A stretch of DNA of 64,000 bases from Marinactinospora thermotolerans DSM 45154 (GTDB lineage Bacteria; Actinomycetota; Actinomycetes; Streptosporangiales; Streptosporangiaceae): the NCBI RefSeq assembly GCF_900167435.1, contig NZ_FUWS01000004.1, positions 1 through 64,000 on the forward strand, written 5' to 3'. Below are positions 24,376 to 31,310 of this stretch, piece after piece (position 1 is the stretch's first letter; each line of letters starts with the position of its first letter). The notes under the pieces are model-generated. The model worked only from the letters and a program-made list of their open reading frames with translations. It ran no database searches and was not told the origin of the DNA. A program made the translations under genes and the position numbers.

Positions 24376-25122
24376 ATGGTTGACATCATCTCCCGTTCCG
24401 AATGGGGCGCGCGCGCTCCCAGATCCCGCCAGACCACATCCTGGTCGGCGCGTACCGAGTTCATTGTCCACTACTCCGCCGGGCCGCCCTCGCAGACGCC
24501 GCGGCAGATCCAGGCGTTCCACATGGACTCCAACGGCTGGTCCGACGTGGGCTACAACTTCCTCATCGACACCGACGGCAAGATCTACGAGGGGCGCGGA
24601 TGGCTCGTGGTGGGCGCGCACGCCACCGGCCACAACACCTCCGGTATCGGCGCCTGCTTCATCGGCGGCAACGGCGACGCCACCCCGGCCACCCGCAAGG
24701 CGATCCGGGCCCTGTACGACGAGGCCAACCGCAAGGCCGGACGCACCCTCAAGATCCGGGGGCACCGCGACGTGGGGTCCACGGACTGCCCGGGTGACGA
24801 CTTGTACGCGTGGGTGCGCGACGGCATGCCCGCTGATGGGGCCGGTGAGGCCGACGGCGGTGGAGGAGGCAGCGGGGGAGGCGGACAGGTCCCGCCCTGG
24901 CCGGGCGTCTACCTCTCCTACCCGCCCATAACCCGCCACCCCGCGGTCTCCACCTGGCAGGGGCGCATGCGGGAGCGCGGCTGGTCTCTCACGGTGGACG
25001 GCGCCTATGGCGCCAGGTCGCGGTCGGTGTGTTCGGCGTTCCAGCGCGAGAAGGGACTCACCGTGGACGGGATCGTCGGTCCCGACACCTGGCGGGTGGC
25101 CTGGACGGCGCCGATCACCTGA
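24376..25122 (+). CDS. N-acetylmuramoyl-L-alanine amidase (PGRP fold) with peptidoglycan-binding domain
   Basis: A 248-aa cell-wall hydrolase cutting the bond between MurNAc and L-Ala. Residues 1-155 are an amidase_2/PGRP domain: DIISRSEWGAR, the first zinc His in FIVHYSAG, YNFLIDTDGKIYEGRGW, and RGHRDVGSTDCPGD with the other His and Cys ligands. A Gly-rich linker follows (residues 160-175). Residues 180-245 form a PG_binding_1 domain (WQGRMRERGWSLTVDGAYG, TVDGIVGPDTW). No signal peptide is visible, giving an endolysin-like architecture, but no phage genes are nearby. ATG 24376 is preferred; ATG 24364 is possible. Confidence 0.9.
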   Translation: MVDIISRSEWGARAPRSRQTTSWSARTEFIVHYSAGPPSQTPRQIQAFHMDSNGWSDVGYNFLIDTDGKIYEGRGWLVVGAHATGHNTSGIGACFIGGNGDATPATRKAIRALYDEANRKAGRTLKIRGHRDVGSTDCPGDDLYAWVRDGMPADGAGEADGGGGGSGGGGQVPPWPGVYLSYPPITRHPAVSTWQGRMRERGWSLTVDGAYGARSRSVCSAFQREKGLTVDGIVGPDTWRVAWTAPIT

Positions 25123-25806
25123 GCGACGGACGCGGCGACACCGATGGCGAAATCCCGGAATTCCAGCTTTGGAGTCCCGAATCGTTCCGCCCATCCGCTC
25201 TCACCTGCGGTAACGCATCCAAGTGAAAAGTGGATGCGCTCCCGACCAGACGGATCGAACCCCGCCCTCATGTTCCGCTCGTGTTCTCGTGGGAAAGAGG
25301 GGGGTGCCGCTGGCACCGGGGACGTGTTCCACCGCACCGGCGGCACGGGTGCGCGGGACCGAGAGCGCGCTCGCGAGGACCGGGGGCAGGCCGCCACCGG
25401 ACCGGGGGGACGACCACGTGCAGATTCAGGACGGCGTGCCGGCCGGCCGGACAGCCGGCCGCCGCGGGCCGTCCCGCGGGGACGCCGTCGCGGCCCACCG
25501 CGGTCCCCGAGGCGCCATACCCGCCCGTGCGCCGATCGCCGCCACCGCGGGAGGGCGCCGTCCCGGTTCGCCGTGGCGGCATCGGCGTGGAGTGGGAGAC
25601 CTCGTTCCGGTTCCCTTGACACGCGGCCGGAAACGGCCGTTCGCCACGCCGACTCTGGTCAGCGGAAATGTCCCTCGCCTCTGGCAGTCTCTCGGCATCG
25701 CGCGGACGAGCGTCAGCGACGCACCGGCTCCGAGGAGCGGAGTCGTCGACGCGCCACCGACCCCGGCCGGCCCCCCGACCGGCTCCGAGGCAGAAAGGAA
25801 CCGAGC
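25123..25806. other. 684-base intergenic region
   Basis: I see no credible gene. Open frames here are Arg/Pro/Gly-rich and lack ribosome sites. Short GGCCGGC inverted repeats occur around 25441-25460 but do not look like a terminator. Confidence 0.5.
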
Positions 25807-26295
25807 GTGACCCGTCATCGGAACACCGCCGGGCAGACCCCCAGGATCCTGCTGGTTCTGACCTCGGGGCTGCTGCTCCACCCCGCCATGACGCTGACCA
25901 CGGCCCTCGCGGGCCCGGGGGCGTCGGTGCTGGTTCCGCTCGGTGCCGCCGGAGGGCTGTGGGTCTGGGCGTTGCGCATCATCTGGCGCGGGGTCGCCGG
26001 CGGCGGGCCTCACCCCTCGCGGTCCTCTTCTCCGCCCGCGCAGCGCGGCGCTGTTCCCCGGAGCTCCCCTTCGGTGTCCCGCGCCCCTGGTCCCCGCTCC
26101 GGCCGCACGGTCCGTCCCCGTCTCGTGTCCGAGCCGCGCAGGACCCGTCCCGCGGGTTCCTCCCGGAATCGGGCCCGGGCGCACGGGTACCCGGCACGTT
26201 CCAGTGCGGGCCGTGCCCTCCGCGCGCCGCAGGCCCTCTCCGGCGCGCGCGCCCACCGTCCTCCCCGATTGGTCTACGAGGACAGCCGACGCTGA
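25807..26295 (+). CDS. Hypothetical membrane protein with Arg/Pro-rich tail
   Basis: A 162-aa protein, not recognised. Two closely spaced hydrophobic segments (ILLVLTSGLLLHPAMTLTTA and VLVPLGAAGGLWVWALRIIW) are followed by about 100 residues very rich in Arg, Pro and Ser and without predicted structure. GTG 25807 is preceded by AAAGGAA at good spacing, which supports real translation. The basic tail could bind nucleic acid or phospholipid, but nothing in the sequence proves this. Confidence 0.55.
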   Translation: MTRHRNTAGQTPRILLVLTSGLLLHPAMTLTTALAGPGASVLVPLGAAGGLWVWALRIIWRGVAGGGPHPSRSSSPPAQRGAVPRSSPSVSRAPGPRSGRTVRPRLVSEPRRTRPAGSSRNRARAHGYPARSSAGRALRAPQALSGARAHRPPRLVYEDSRR

Positions 26296-26410
26296 GCCGT
26301 CATGTTCCCGCCGGGCCATGGTGGGCAGGGGACCGCCGGTGCCCCGTCCGTGGGGGCGCCGCGGCCCTGGCACCACGGGGTGCCGGAGCCGGTGACTCCG
26401 GGAGGCAGAC

Positions 26411-26599
26411 ATGAGCGCACAAGACGTCGTGTTGGTGGGTGGGCCGTTCGACGGCCGTCACCAGATCGTGGAGGAGGCCCAAGACGAGGTGGTCCTGTCG
26501 CGTGACCTCCCGGCTGAGCCCTCCGACCCGCCGGGAGAGGAGTACCTCTACCGGCGTGACATCACCAATCCGGCGGTGTTCGTCCACGTCCCCCGCTAG
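26411..26599 (+). CDS. Small conserved hypothetical protein
   Basis: A 62-aa protein beginning MSAQDVVLVGGPFDGRHQIV and ending YLYRRDITNPAVFVHVPR. The layout GGPxDG, then an acidic middle, then Y-x-R...F-x-H is a pattern I associate with small actinomycete proteins of unknown function. GGGAGGCAG lies just before the ATG. Short acidic central part (EEAQDEVVLSRDLPAEP). No neighbour suggests a role. Confidence 0.7.
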   Translation: MSAQDVVLVGGPFDGRHQIVEEAQDEVVLSRDLPAEPSDPPGEEYLYRRDITNPAVFVHVPR

Positions 26600-26744
26600 C
26601 GGAACACGACGGGCGCGTGTCACGGTGGCGGGTCTTGGGCTGTCCGAGGCCGGGGCCGTCCGTGGTCCAGGGGCGGGCCCGTACCCCGCGGATCCCTGGC
26701 CGGACGGCCCCACCCCTTCAGACGCCGTGACGTGCGTGGCAGGG

Positions 26745-26918
26745 TCAGGGATCGGAGGCTGACGAGGGGGGACGGGGAGCAGGCGGGGTAAGGAGGACCG
26801 CCGTGACCAAGGCGAGGACCTGGGGCGGGAGCCGGCCTTGGTCGATGAGCGCGCATGCCGCTTCGAGGAGGCGCTCGTCATCCAGGTCCGCCCAGTCGGT
26901 GTGCGCTGTCATGGCCAT
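26745..26918 (-). CDS. Small acidic hypothetical protein
   Basis: A 57-aa open frame starting MAMTAHTDWADLDDERLLEA, with an amphipathic helix (ACALIDQGRLPPQVLALVTAVL) and a Pro-rich end. Composition is protein-like, unlike the Arg/Pro-rich shadows around it. The ribosome site is weak (AGGGGCG), and Met3 (26912) is an alternative start. Function unknown. Confidence 0.45.
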   Translation of the reverse strand: MAMTAHTDWADLDDERLLEAACALIDQGRLPPQVLALVTAVLLTPPAPRPPSSASDP

Positions 26919-27251
26919 CGCCCCTGCCCTTTGGGGCGCCGGTCGTAACAACAGAGCCGGGCCGAGGCCGTGGGGAGGCGAGGGTGGCCTCGCGGCCGAA
27001 CGGCTCACACGGGACGAAGCCCTGGTCAACACGTCTGAGGGGCGGTGCTCCTCCCTCGGGGAGTTTGTCGGATTCCTTGACGGGCAGTGCCGTGAGTACG
27101 GTCCGACAACGCGGCCGAGAGCGAACTCGACGATCACGCCCGCGCATCGCGACGCCTCCCATGGGGCGTGCTCGTCCGGGTCACCACGGTGGAGAACACG
27201 CCACTTTTCCCTCGCATCTCCCCAACCGCTGGCGAAAAGAAGGAACTCCGC
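26919..27251. other. 333-base intergenic region upstream of the sigma-4 protein
   Basis: No gene is supported. It holds the GTTT-N15-GGGCAG element at 27063-27087, described separately. Confidence 0.5.
27063..27087 (+). promoter_or_regulatory. SigB-like element upstream of the orphan sigma-4 gene
   Basis: GTTT (27063-27066), 15 bases, GGGCAG (27082-27087). The same GTTTG...GGGCAG arrangement with the same spacing occurs at 58511-58535 upstream of the complete sigma gene. It matches the SigB-type consensus only partly, so function is uncertain. Confidence 0.3.
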
Positions 27252-27875
27252 ATGACCACACTTGATACGCGCATCACCGCGCGCCGGCGCGTCCGCACGG
27301 TCCACCCCGCCCCCCGTGACCGTCGCTACGAAGCACCGCCCTCCTCGGGCCACGGTGACGTCGCGGCACCGGAGGCGTCGGGCCCCCTCTCCCCGGCGCA
27401 GGAGGACGAGCCTGAGGTGGAAGGGACGAGGGAGGAGGAAGGCGGGTCCGGGGACGGCACCGAACGGCGGCACCCCTGCCCAGGAGCGGTGCGCGGTGAG
27501 GGGCAGAGGCCCGAAACAGCGAAGGAAACCCACGACGGTGCCACGGGGTGGAAGGAACAGGCCGGCGCGAACAGGACGACGGTCGCCCCTTCCCCGTCCG
27601 CGGGGAGCGCCCCCTCCTCCCCTCGGTCCTCCCGGGAATCCGTCGCCCTCCACCGGGAACCGGGCGTGGACCGCGAGGCGCTCAAAGCCGCGCTGCGGCG
27701 GATCCCGCCGCGGCGACGCAGGGTTCTCCTGCTCCACTTCTTCGCCGGTAGGTCCCACGCCGAGGTCGCCGAGAGCGTCGGGACGACCCAAAGGGAGGTC
27801 GAGGACATGCTGCGGCGGGCGCTAGGCGAGCTTCACGTCGAGCTGACGCCGGCGTCCGGGGAAGGTGCGGCGTAG
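27252..27875 (+). CDS. Orphan sigma-70 region 4 protein (SigB-like C-terminus, no region 2/3)
   Basis: A 207-aa protein whose last 60 residues are a sigma region 4: VDREALKAALRRIPPRRRRV, LLLHFFAGRSHAEVAESVG, TTQREVEDMLRRALGELHVE. It aligns closely with the end of the complete sigma factor at 58759 (VDREALKAALERIEPRERRV...). Regions 2 and 3 are missing; residues 1-140 are low-complexity, charged and Pro/Gly-rich. ATG 27252 is preceded by AAGGAACT. Without region 2 it cannot direct initiation alone. It may bind -35 DNA or core polymerase as a modulator, or be a decayed paralogue with a still-open frame. Confidence 0.7.
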   Translation: MTTLDTRITARRRVRTVHPAPRDRRYEAPPSSGHGDVAAPEASGPLSPAQEDEPEVEGTREEEGGSGDGTERRHPCPGAVRGEGQRPETAKETHDGATGWKEQAGANRTTVAPSPSAGSAPSSPRSSRESVALHREPGVDREALKAALRRIPPRRRRVLLLHFFAGRSHAEVAESVGTTQREVEDMLRRALGELHVELTPASGEGAA

Positions 27876-27929
27876 CCCGAGGGGCCGCGGGGCGCGACGG
27901 GACGATGCCTCGCCGCGCCCCGCGGGAGG

Positions 27930-28148
27930 TCATCCGGCGCTCTTCGGCGCGCGAGGCTTCTTGGCGACCCGGGAGCGGTCGAACAGCGGCTCGAAACGGG
28001 TGTTGTACTCCTCGATGCACTCCTGGCACGCGTCGATCTCGCGGATGGCGTACTCCCAGGCGAACTGGATGTTGCCATCGGCGTCGACGCGCTCGCCTTG
28101 GACGTCGTGGACGTCGCAGTAGGTACGGGTGAAGACCTCGGTAACCAC
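27930..28148 (-). CDS. Small Cys/His-containing hypothetical protein
   Basis: A 72-aa protein, GTG start preceded by GAGAGGA. The sequence has TRTYCDVHDVQGERVDADGN, a central FAWEYAIREIDAC and QECIEEYNTRFEP, then a basic tail (RVAKKPRAPKSAG). The C-x2-H and C-x2-C pairs (YCDVH and ACQEC) could hold one zinc ion. Resembles small actinomycete proteins of unknown function. It faces the sigma-4 protein tail to tail. Confidence 0.65.
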   Translation of the reverse strand: MVTEVFTRTYCDVHDVQGERVDADGNIQFAWEYAIREIDACQECIEEYNTRFEPLFDRSRVAKKPRAPKSAG

Positions 28149-28282
28149 CGGGGAGTTTCCTCTCGATGACGGGGAAGGCGGGTCGGGCGACCCACCGGGC
28201 GCGGCGCGCCAAGGCGGAAACCTACACCCTTGGAGCCCCGCCGTTGACCGGGGTTCGCGCCCCGAGACCGGAGGCTCGTCGC

Positions 28283-28429
28283 CTATTGCCTGGAAGCGGG
28301 GGGCGTGGGCCGGGAGGTCGATCCCCCGTTGTCCCGCTGTTGGCGGTCCGGTCGGGTGGACAGGTACACGCCGGCCGTTCCGGCCGAGGCGAGCAGTGAG
28401 CACAGCGCAAGTACGATCCACAGCATCAC
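28283..28429 (-). CDS. Very small single-span membrane protein
   Basis: A 48-aa open frame with one membrane span (MLWIVLALCSLLASAGTAGV) and a polar C-terminus (RPDRQQRDNGGST...). The GTG/ATG pair at 28429/28426 is preceded by GGAAGGAA, which supports translation. Not recognised. Confidence 0.5.
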   Translation of the reverse strand: MMLWIVLALCSLLASAGTAGVYLSTRPDRQQRDNGGSTSRPTPPASRQ

Positions 28430-28683
28430 GGGGTTCCTTCCGACGAGATGACCGCCGAGGGTAACGAGGGAGCGGTCGCCGGTGAGAAGAAGAGCGGCTG
28501 AACACGCCGCGTGACCCATCGACACTATCTCTACGCACCTCTACAAAAACCCCGCAGAGGGTAAAACTCCGTCAATTGGTCGGGCGATCCCTTCGGCCTC
28601 ACGGACGTATCGCCTCTCCCGGAAGGGGGGATACGGCTGCCATAGACTTGCCCGGATCGGGGATCTGGACGAAGGCGGGGGAC

Positions 28684-29262
28684 GTGTCGACGACGAGGTT
28701 GCTGGTCCTCGGGGTCGTCGCCGGACGAGACACGGCGCACGGGTATGCGATCCACCACGAGCTGCTCTCCTGGAACGCCCAGGAGTGGGCCAACGTCAAG
28801 TGGGGGTCGATCTACCACGCGCTGCGTCAGTTGACCAAGGAGGGCAAGCTCGAAGCCGTCTCCGGCGAGGATCCCACGGGACGGACCGACTACCGGATCA
28901 CCCCCAAGGGGCGTGCGGAGTTCCTGGAGCTGCTGCGCGGCGCGCTCAGTAGTGCGGGACCGCACGCCGACCTCCTCTCGGCCGGTCTGGCCTTCATGGC
29001 GGCGTTGCCCCGCAGCGAGGTGATCGAGCTACTGGAGCGCCGTTGCGGGGCGCTGGAGAAGGAGCGTGACGACATCGCCCCTGTCGTCGGCGTGGCGGAC
29101 GGGTGGGAGACCCCCGGCACCGAACACGTCCCCGAGTTGTTTCATCTGTGGTACAGCAACGCCGATCACGCGCTGACCTGGACGCGCGGCCTGATCGAGC
29201 GACTGCGGGCGGGGGCCTACACCATGGCCGATGAGCTAACGGGAGAGACCAGGCCGAGGTAA
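28684..29262 (+). CDS. PadR-family transcriptional regulator
   Basis: A 192-aa PadR regulator. The winged helix reads RLLVLGVVAGRDTAHGYAIH, VKWGSIYHALRQLTKEGKLE, and GRTDYRITPKGRAEFLELL. The C-terminal helical dimerisation region follows (ELLERRCGALEKERDD; LWYSNADHALTWTRGLIERL). GTG 28684 (STTRLLVLGVVAG) gives the family N-terminus and follows GCGGGGGA. It sits directly before the ABC exporter genes; two palindromes (29302, 29346) in the gap are its likely operators. PadR proteins of this kind usually repress exporters and are released by the drug. Confidence 0.88.
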   Translation: MSTTRLLVLGVVAGRDTAHGYAIHHELLSWNAQEWANVKWGSIYHALRQLTKEGKLEAVSGEDPTGRTDYRITPKGRAEFLELLRGALSSAGPHADLLSAGLAFMAALPRSEVIELLERRCGALEKERDDIAPVVGVADGWETPGTEHVPELFHLWYSNADHALTWTRGLIERLRAGAYTMADELTGETRPR

Positions 29263-29301
29263 GCCTGCTTCGCGTCTTTCCGGGCGCTCCTGTCTTCCTG
29301 T

Positions 29302-29315
29302 ACTCAAAGTTGAGC
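29302..29315. promoter_or_regulatory. Palindrome 1, probable PadR operator
   Basis: ACTCAAAGTTGAGC is an inverted repeat (CTCAA-AG-TTGAG) in the short gap between padR and the ABC genes. It matches the second site at 29346. The centres are 44 bases apart, close to four helical turns. Confidence 0.6.
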
Positions 29316-29345
29316 CACCCCCTCTATGGGACTGCAGTTCTTTTG

Positions 29346-29359
29346 ACTCAAATTTGAGT
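29346..29359. promoter_or_regulatory. Palindrome 2, probable PadR operator
   Basis: ACTCAAATTTGAGT is a perfect 14-bp palindrome. It ends one base before the first possible ATG (29361) of the ABC ATPase. If that ATG were used, the operator would lie against the start codon; the TTG at 29406 would leave a normal leader. Confidence 0.65.
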
Positions 29360-29360
29360 A

Positions 29361-30377
29361 ATGAAGTCGAGGGTGCTCGACGGCGGCACATCCGGGAGGA
29401 CGGCGTTGATCCACGCACGGCGGCTCAGCCGCGGCTATCGCCACAGGGCTAAGGAGATCGAAGCGGTCAGGGAGGTCGACCTGGACGTGGCGCAGGGAGA
29501 ACTCGTCGCCCTCCTCGGGCCGAACGGAGCCGGCAAGTCCACACTCCTGCGCATGCTCACCACACTGCTGCCGCCCTCGGCGGGCAGCGCCACCGTGGCG
29601 GGACATGACATCGTCACCGATCCCGCGGGCGTCCGCTCCCGGATCGGTTACGTGGGCCAGCGCAACGCGGCGGGTGAGGAGCAGCGCGTCCACGACGAGC
29701 TGGTGCTCCACGGGCTCTGGTACGGGCTGTCCGGCAGCGCGGCGCGGCGCAGGGCCGACGAGGTCGTGGAGCTGCTCGACCTGGGGGAGGTGGCCGGGCG
29801 TAAGCCGGGCACCCTCTCCGGTGGCCAACGCCGCCGTCTCGACATCGCCTTCGGGATGGTCCACCACCCCCCACTGCTGTTCCTGGACGAACCCTCCACC
29901 GGGCTGGATCCCCAGAGCCGCGCCGACGTGTGGCGACACGTCCTGCGCCTGAGGAGGGAGAGGGGCACGACCATCGTGCTGACCACCCACTACCTGGACG
30001 AGGCCGACGACATGGCCGAGCGCGTCATCGTCATCGACCACGGCCGGGTCATCGCGGACGGGACCGCCGAACGGCTCAAGGACGACCTCGCCGGCGACCG
30101 CATCACCGTGACCCTGAGCGACCCGGAACAGGGCGCGCGGGCCGCGGGGATCGCCGCGAGGATCGAAGGGACGGGGGAGGTCGAGATCGACGGCTCCGAC
30201 ATCCGCGTGCGGGTGCCCCGGGCCGACCGGGCGCTGCCCCGCCACCTCCGCGAACTCGAGGCCGCGGGCATCGAGGTCAGCGCGGCCCGGGGGCACCGCC
30301 CCACCCTGGACGACGTCTTCCTGGCACTCACCGGGCGCAGCCTGGAGGAGACCAACCGACAGGAGGTGGCCGCGTGA
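29361..30377 (+). CDS. ABC transporter ATP-binding protein, DrrA-type exporter
   Basis: A 338-aa ATPase of the daunorubicin-resistance type. Walker A is LLGPNGAGKSTLLRML, the Q-loop is IGYVGQRNA, the signature is TLSGGQRRRLDIA, Walker B is LLFLDEPSTGLD, and the H-loop is IVLTTHYLDEADDMA. The C-terminal DUF4162-like extension ends with LDDVFLALTGRSLEE. It powers efflux by the permease encoded next. Start: ATG 29361 is the first, but TTG 29406 (LIHARRLSRGY) has GGGAGG six bases upstream and clears the operator, so the true start may be there. It overlaps the permease by GTGA. Confidence 0.93.
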   Translation: MKSRVLDGGTSGRTALIHARRLSRGYRHRAKEIEAVREVDLDVAQGELVALLGPNGAGKSTLLRMLTTLLPPSAGSATVAGHDIVTDPAGVRSRIGYVGQRNAAGEEQRVHDELVLHGLWYGLSGSAARRRADEVVELLDLGEVAGRKPGTLSGGQRRRLDIAFGMVHHPPLLFLDEPSTGLDPQSRADVWRHVLRLRRERGTTIVLTTHYLDEADDMAERVIVIDHGRVIADGTAERLKDDLAGDRITVTLSDPEQGARAAGIAARIEGTGEVEIDGSDIRVRVPRADRALPRHLRELEAAGIEVSAARGHRPTLDDVFLALTGRSLEETNRQEVAA

Positions 30378-31183
30378 CGGTCGAAACGGCCTCGATGCGG
30401 CGGGGCGCAAGGACGCGGCCGGTGAAGGGCCTGCTGCGGGACACCCTGGTCTCGTTCCGTCGGGAGATGACGCCGGCGCTGCGCGAGCCCGGCGGGGTCC
30501 TGCTGGGAACCATCATCGCGATGCTCCAGCCGCTGCTGTTCCTCGTCCTGTTCGGCCCGGTCCTGGCGGGCGGCGGAGGGCGGGAGCAGACCTGGCAGTG
30601 GTTCATCCCCGGTGTCTTGGTCATGATGTGCCTGTTCGGGCCGCTGTCGGCGGGCTACTCCCTGCTCTCCGAGCTCATCGGGGGCGCCATGGAGCGGATG
30701 CTGGTCACCCCGGCCAGCCGTACCGCGATGCTGATGGGACGCACCCTGAAGGGGTCGCTGATCCTGTTGGTACAGGCGGTGCTGATCGTGGCGGTGGCGA
30801 TTCCCATGGGGCTGCGCCCCGACCTCGTCGGCGTGATCGTGGGGATCGCCCTGCTCGTCGTGTTCGGCACTGGATTGGGGGCGTTGTCGTTCGTCCTGGC
30901 GATCCTCTCCCGCCCCAGCGGCACCCTGTTCTATCTCGTCACCCAGACGGTGGTCTTTCCCTTGATGCTCCTTTCGGGAGTGCTGCTTCCGCTGGAGGCG
31001 GCCCCCGGATGGTTGCGGGCCGTCGCCGCCCTCAACCCGGTCACCTACGTCGTCGAGGCGCAACGCCGTCTGTTCGTCGGCGAGCTCGCCGCGCCACCGG
31101 TCCTGTACGGGGCCGTGGTGGCCGTCGCGGTGGCCGCGGTGGGACTTCTCCTGGCGACCCGCGCCATGCGCCGCGCGGTCTGA
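30374..31183 (+). CDS. ABC-2 type transporter permease, DrrB-type
   Basis: A 269-aa membrane protein with six hydrophobic segments, for example IAMLQPLLFLVLFGPVLAG, GVLVMMCLFGPLSAGYSLL and SGTLFYLVTQTVVFPLMLLS. The ABC-2 signature region SGVLLPLEAAPGWLRAVAAL-NPVTYVVEA is intact near the C-terminus. GTG 30374 overlaps the ATPase stop. With the ATPase it forms a heteromeric drug or lipid exporter under PadR control. Confidence 0.92.
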   Translation: MTVETASMRRGARTRPVKGLLRDTLVSFRREMTPALREPGGVLLGTIIAMLQPLLFLVLFGPVLAGGGGREQTWQWFIPGVLVMMCLFGPLSAGYSLLSELIGGAMERMLVTPASRTAMLMGRTLKGSLILLVQAVLIVAVAIPMGLRPDLVGVIVGIALLVVFGTGLGALSFVLAILSRPSGTLFYLVTQTVVFPLMLLSGVLLPLEAAPGWLRAVAALNPVTYVVEAQRRLFVGELAAPPVLYGAVVAVAVAAVGLLLATRAMRRAV

Positions 31184-31310
31184 GCGTTCACGTGCCGTTC
31201 ACGGCCCCGTCGCCCGGGACGCGCCTGGCGGGGCCGGAAGGCGTCGTCTCGCTGTGGACACGCGCGAATATTGACGCGAGAACGACATCAGGTCGGGCAG
31301 TCTGTAAAGC

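Noticed and set aside
24376-25122. Prophage origin of the endolysin-like amidase
   Set aside because: No integrase, capsid, tail or holin gene is nearby; PGRP amidases with a binding domain are also common chromosomal genes.
25441-25460. GGCCGGC inverted repeats as a terminator
   Set aside because: Such repeats are frequent in this GC-rich DNA, and this one is over 300 bases away from the nearest gene end.
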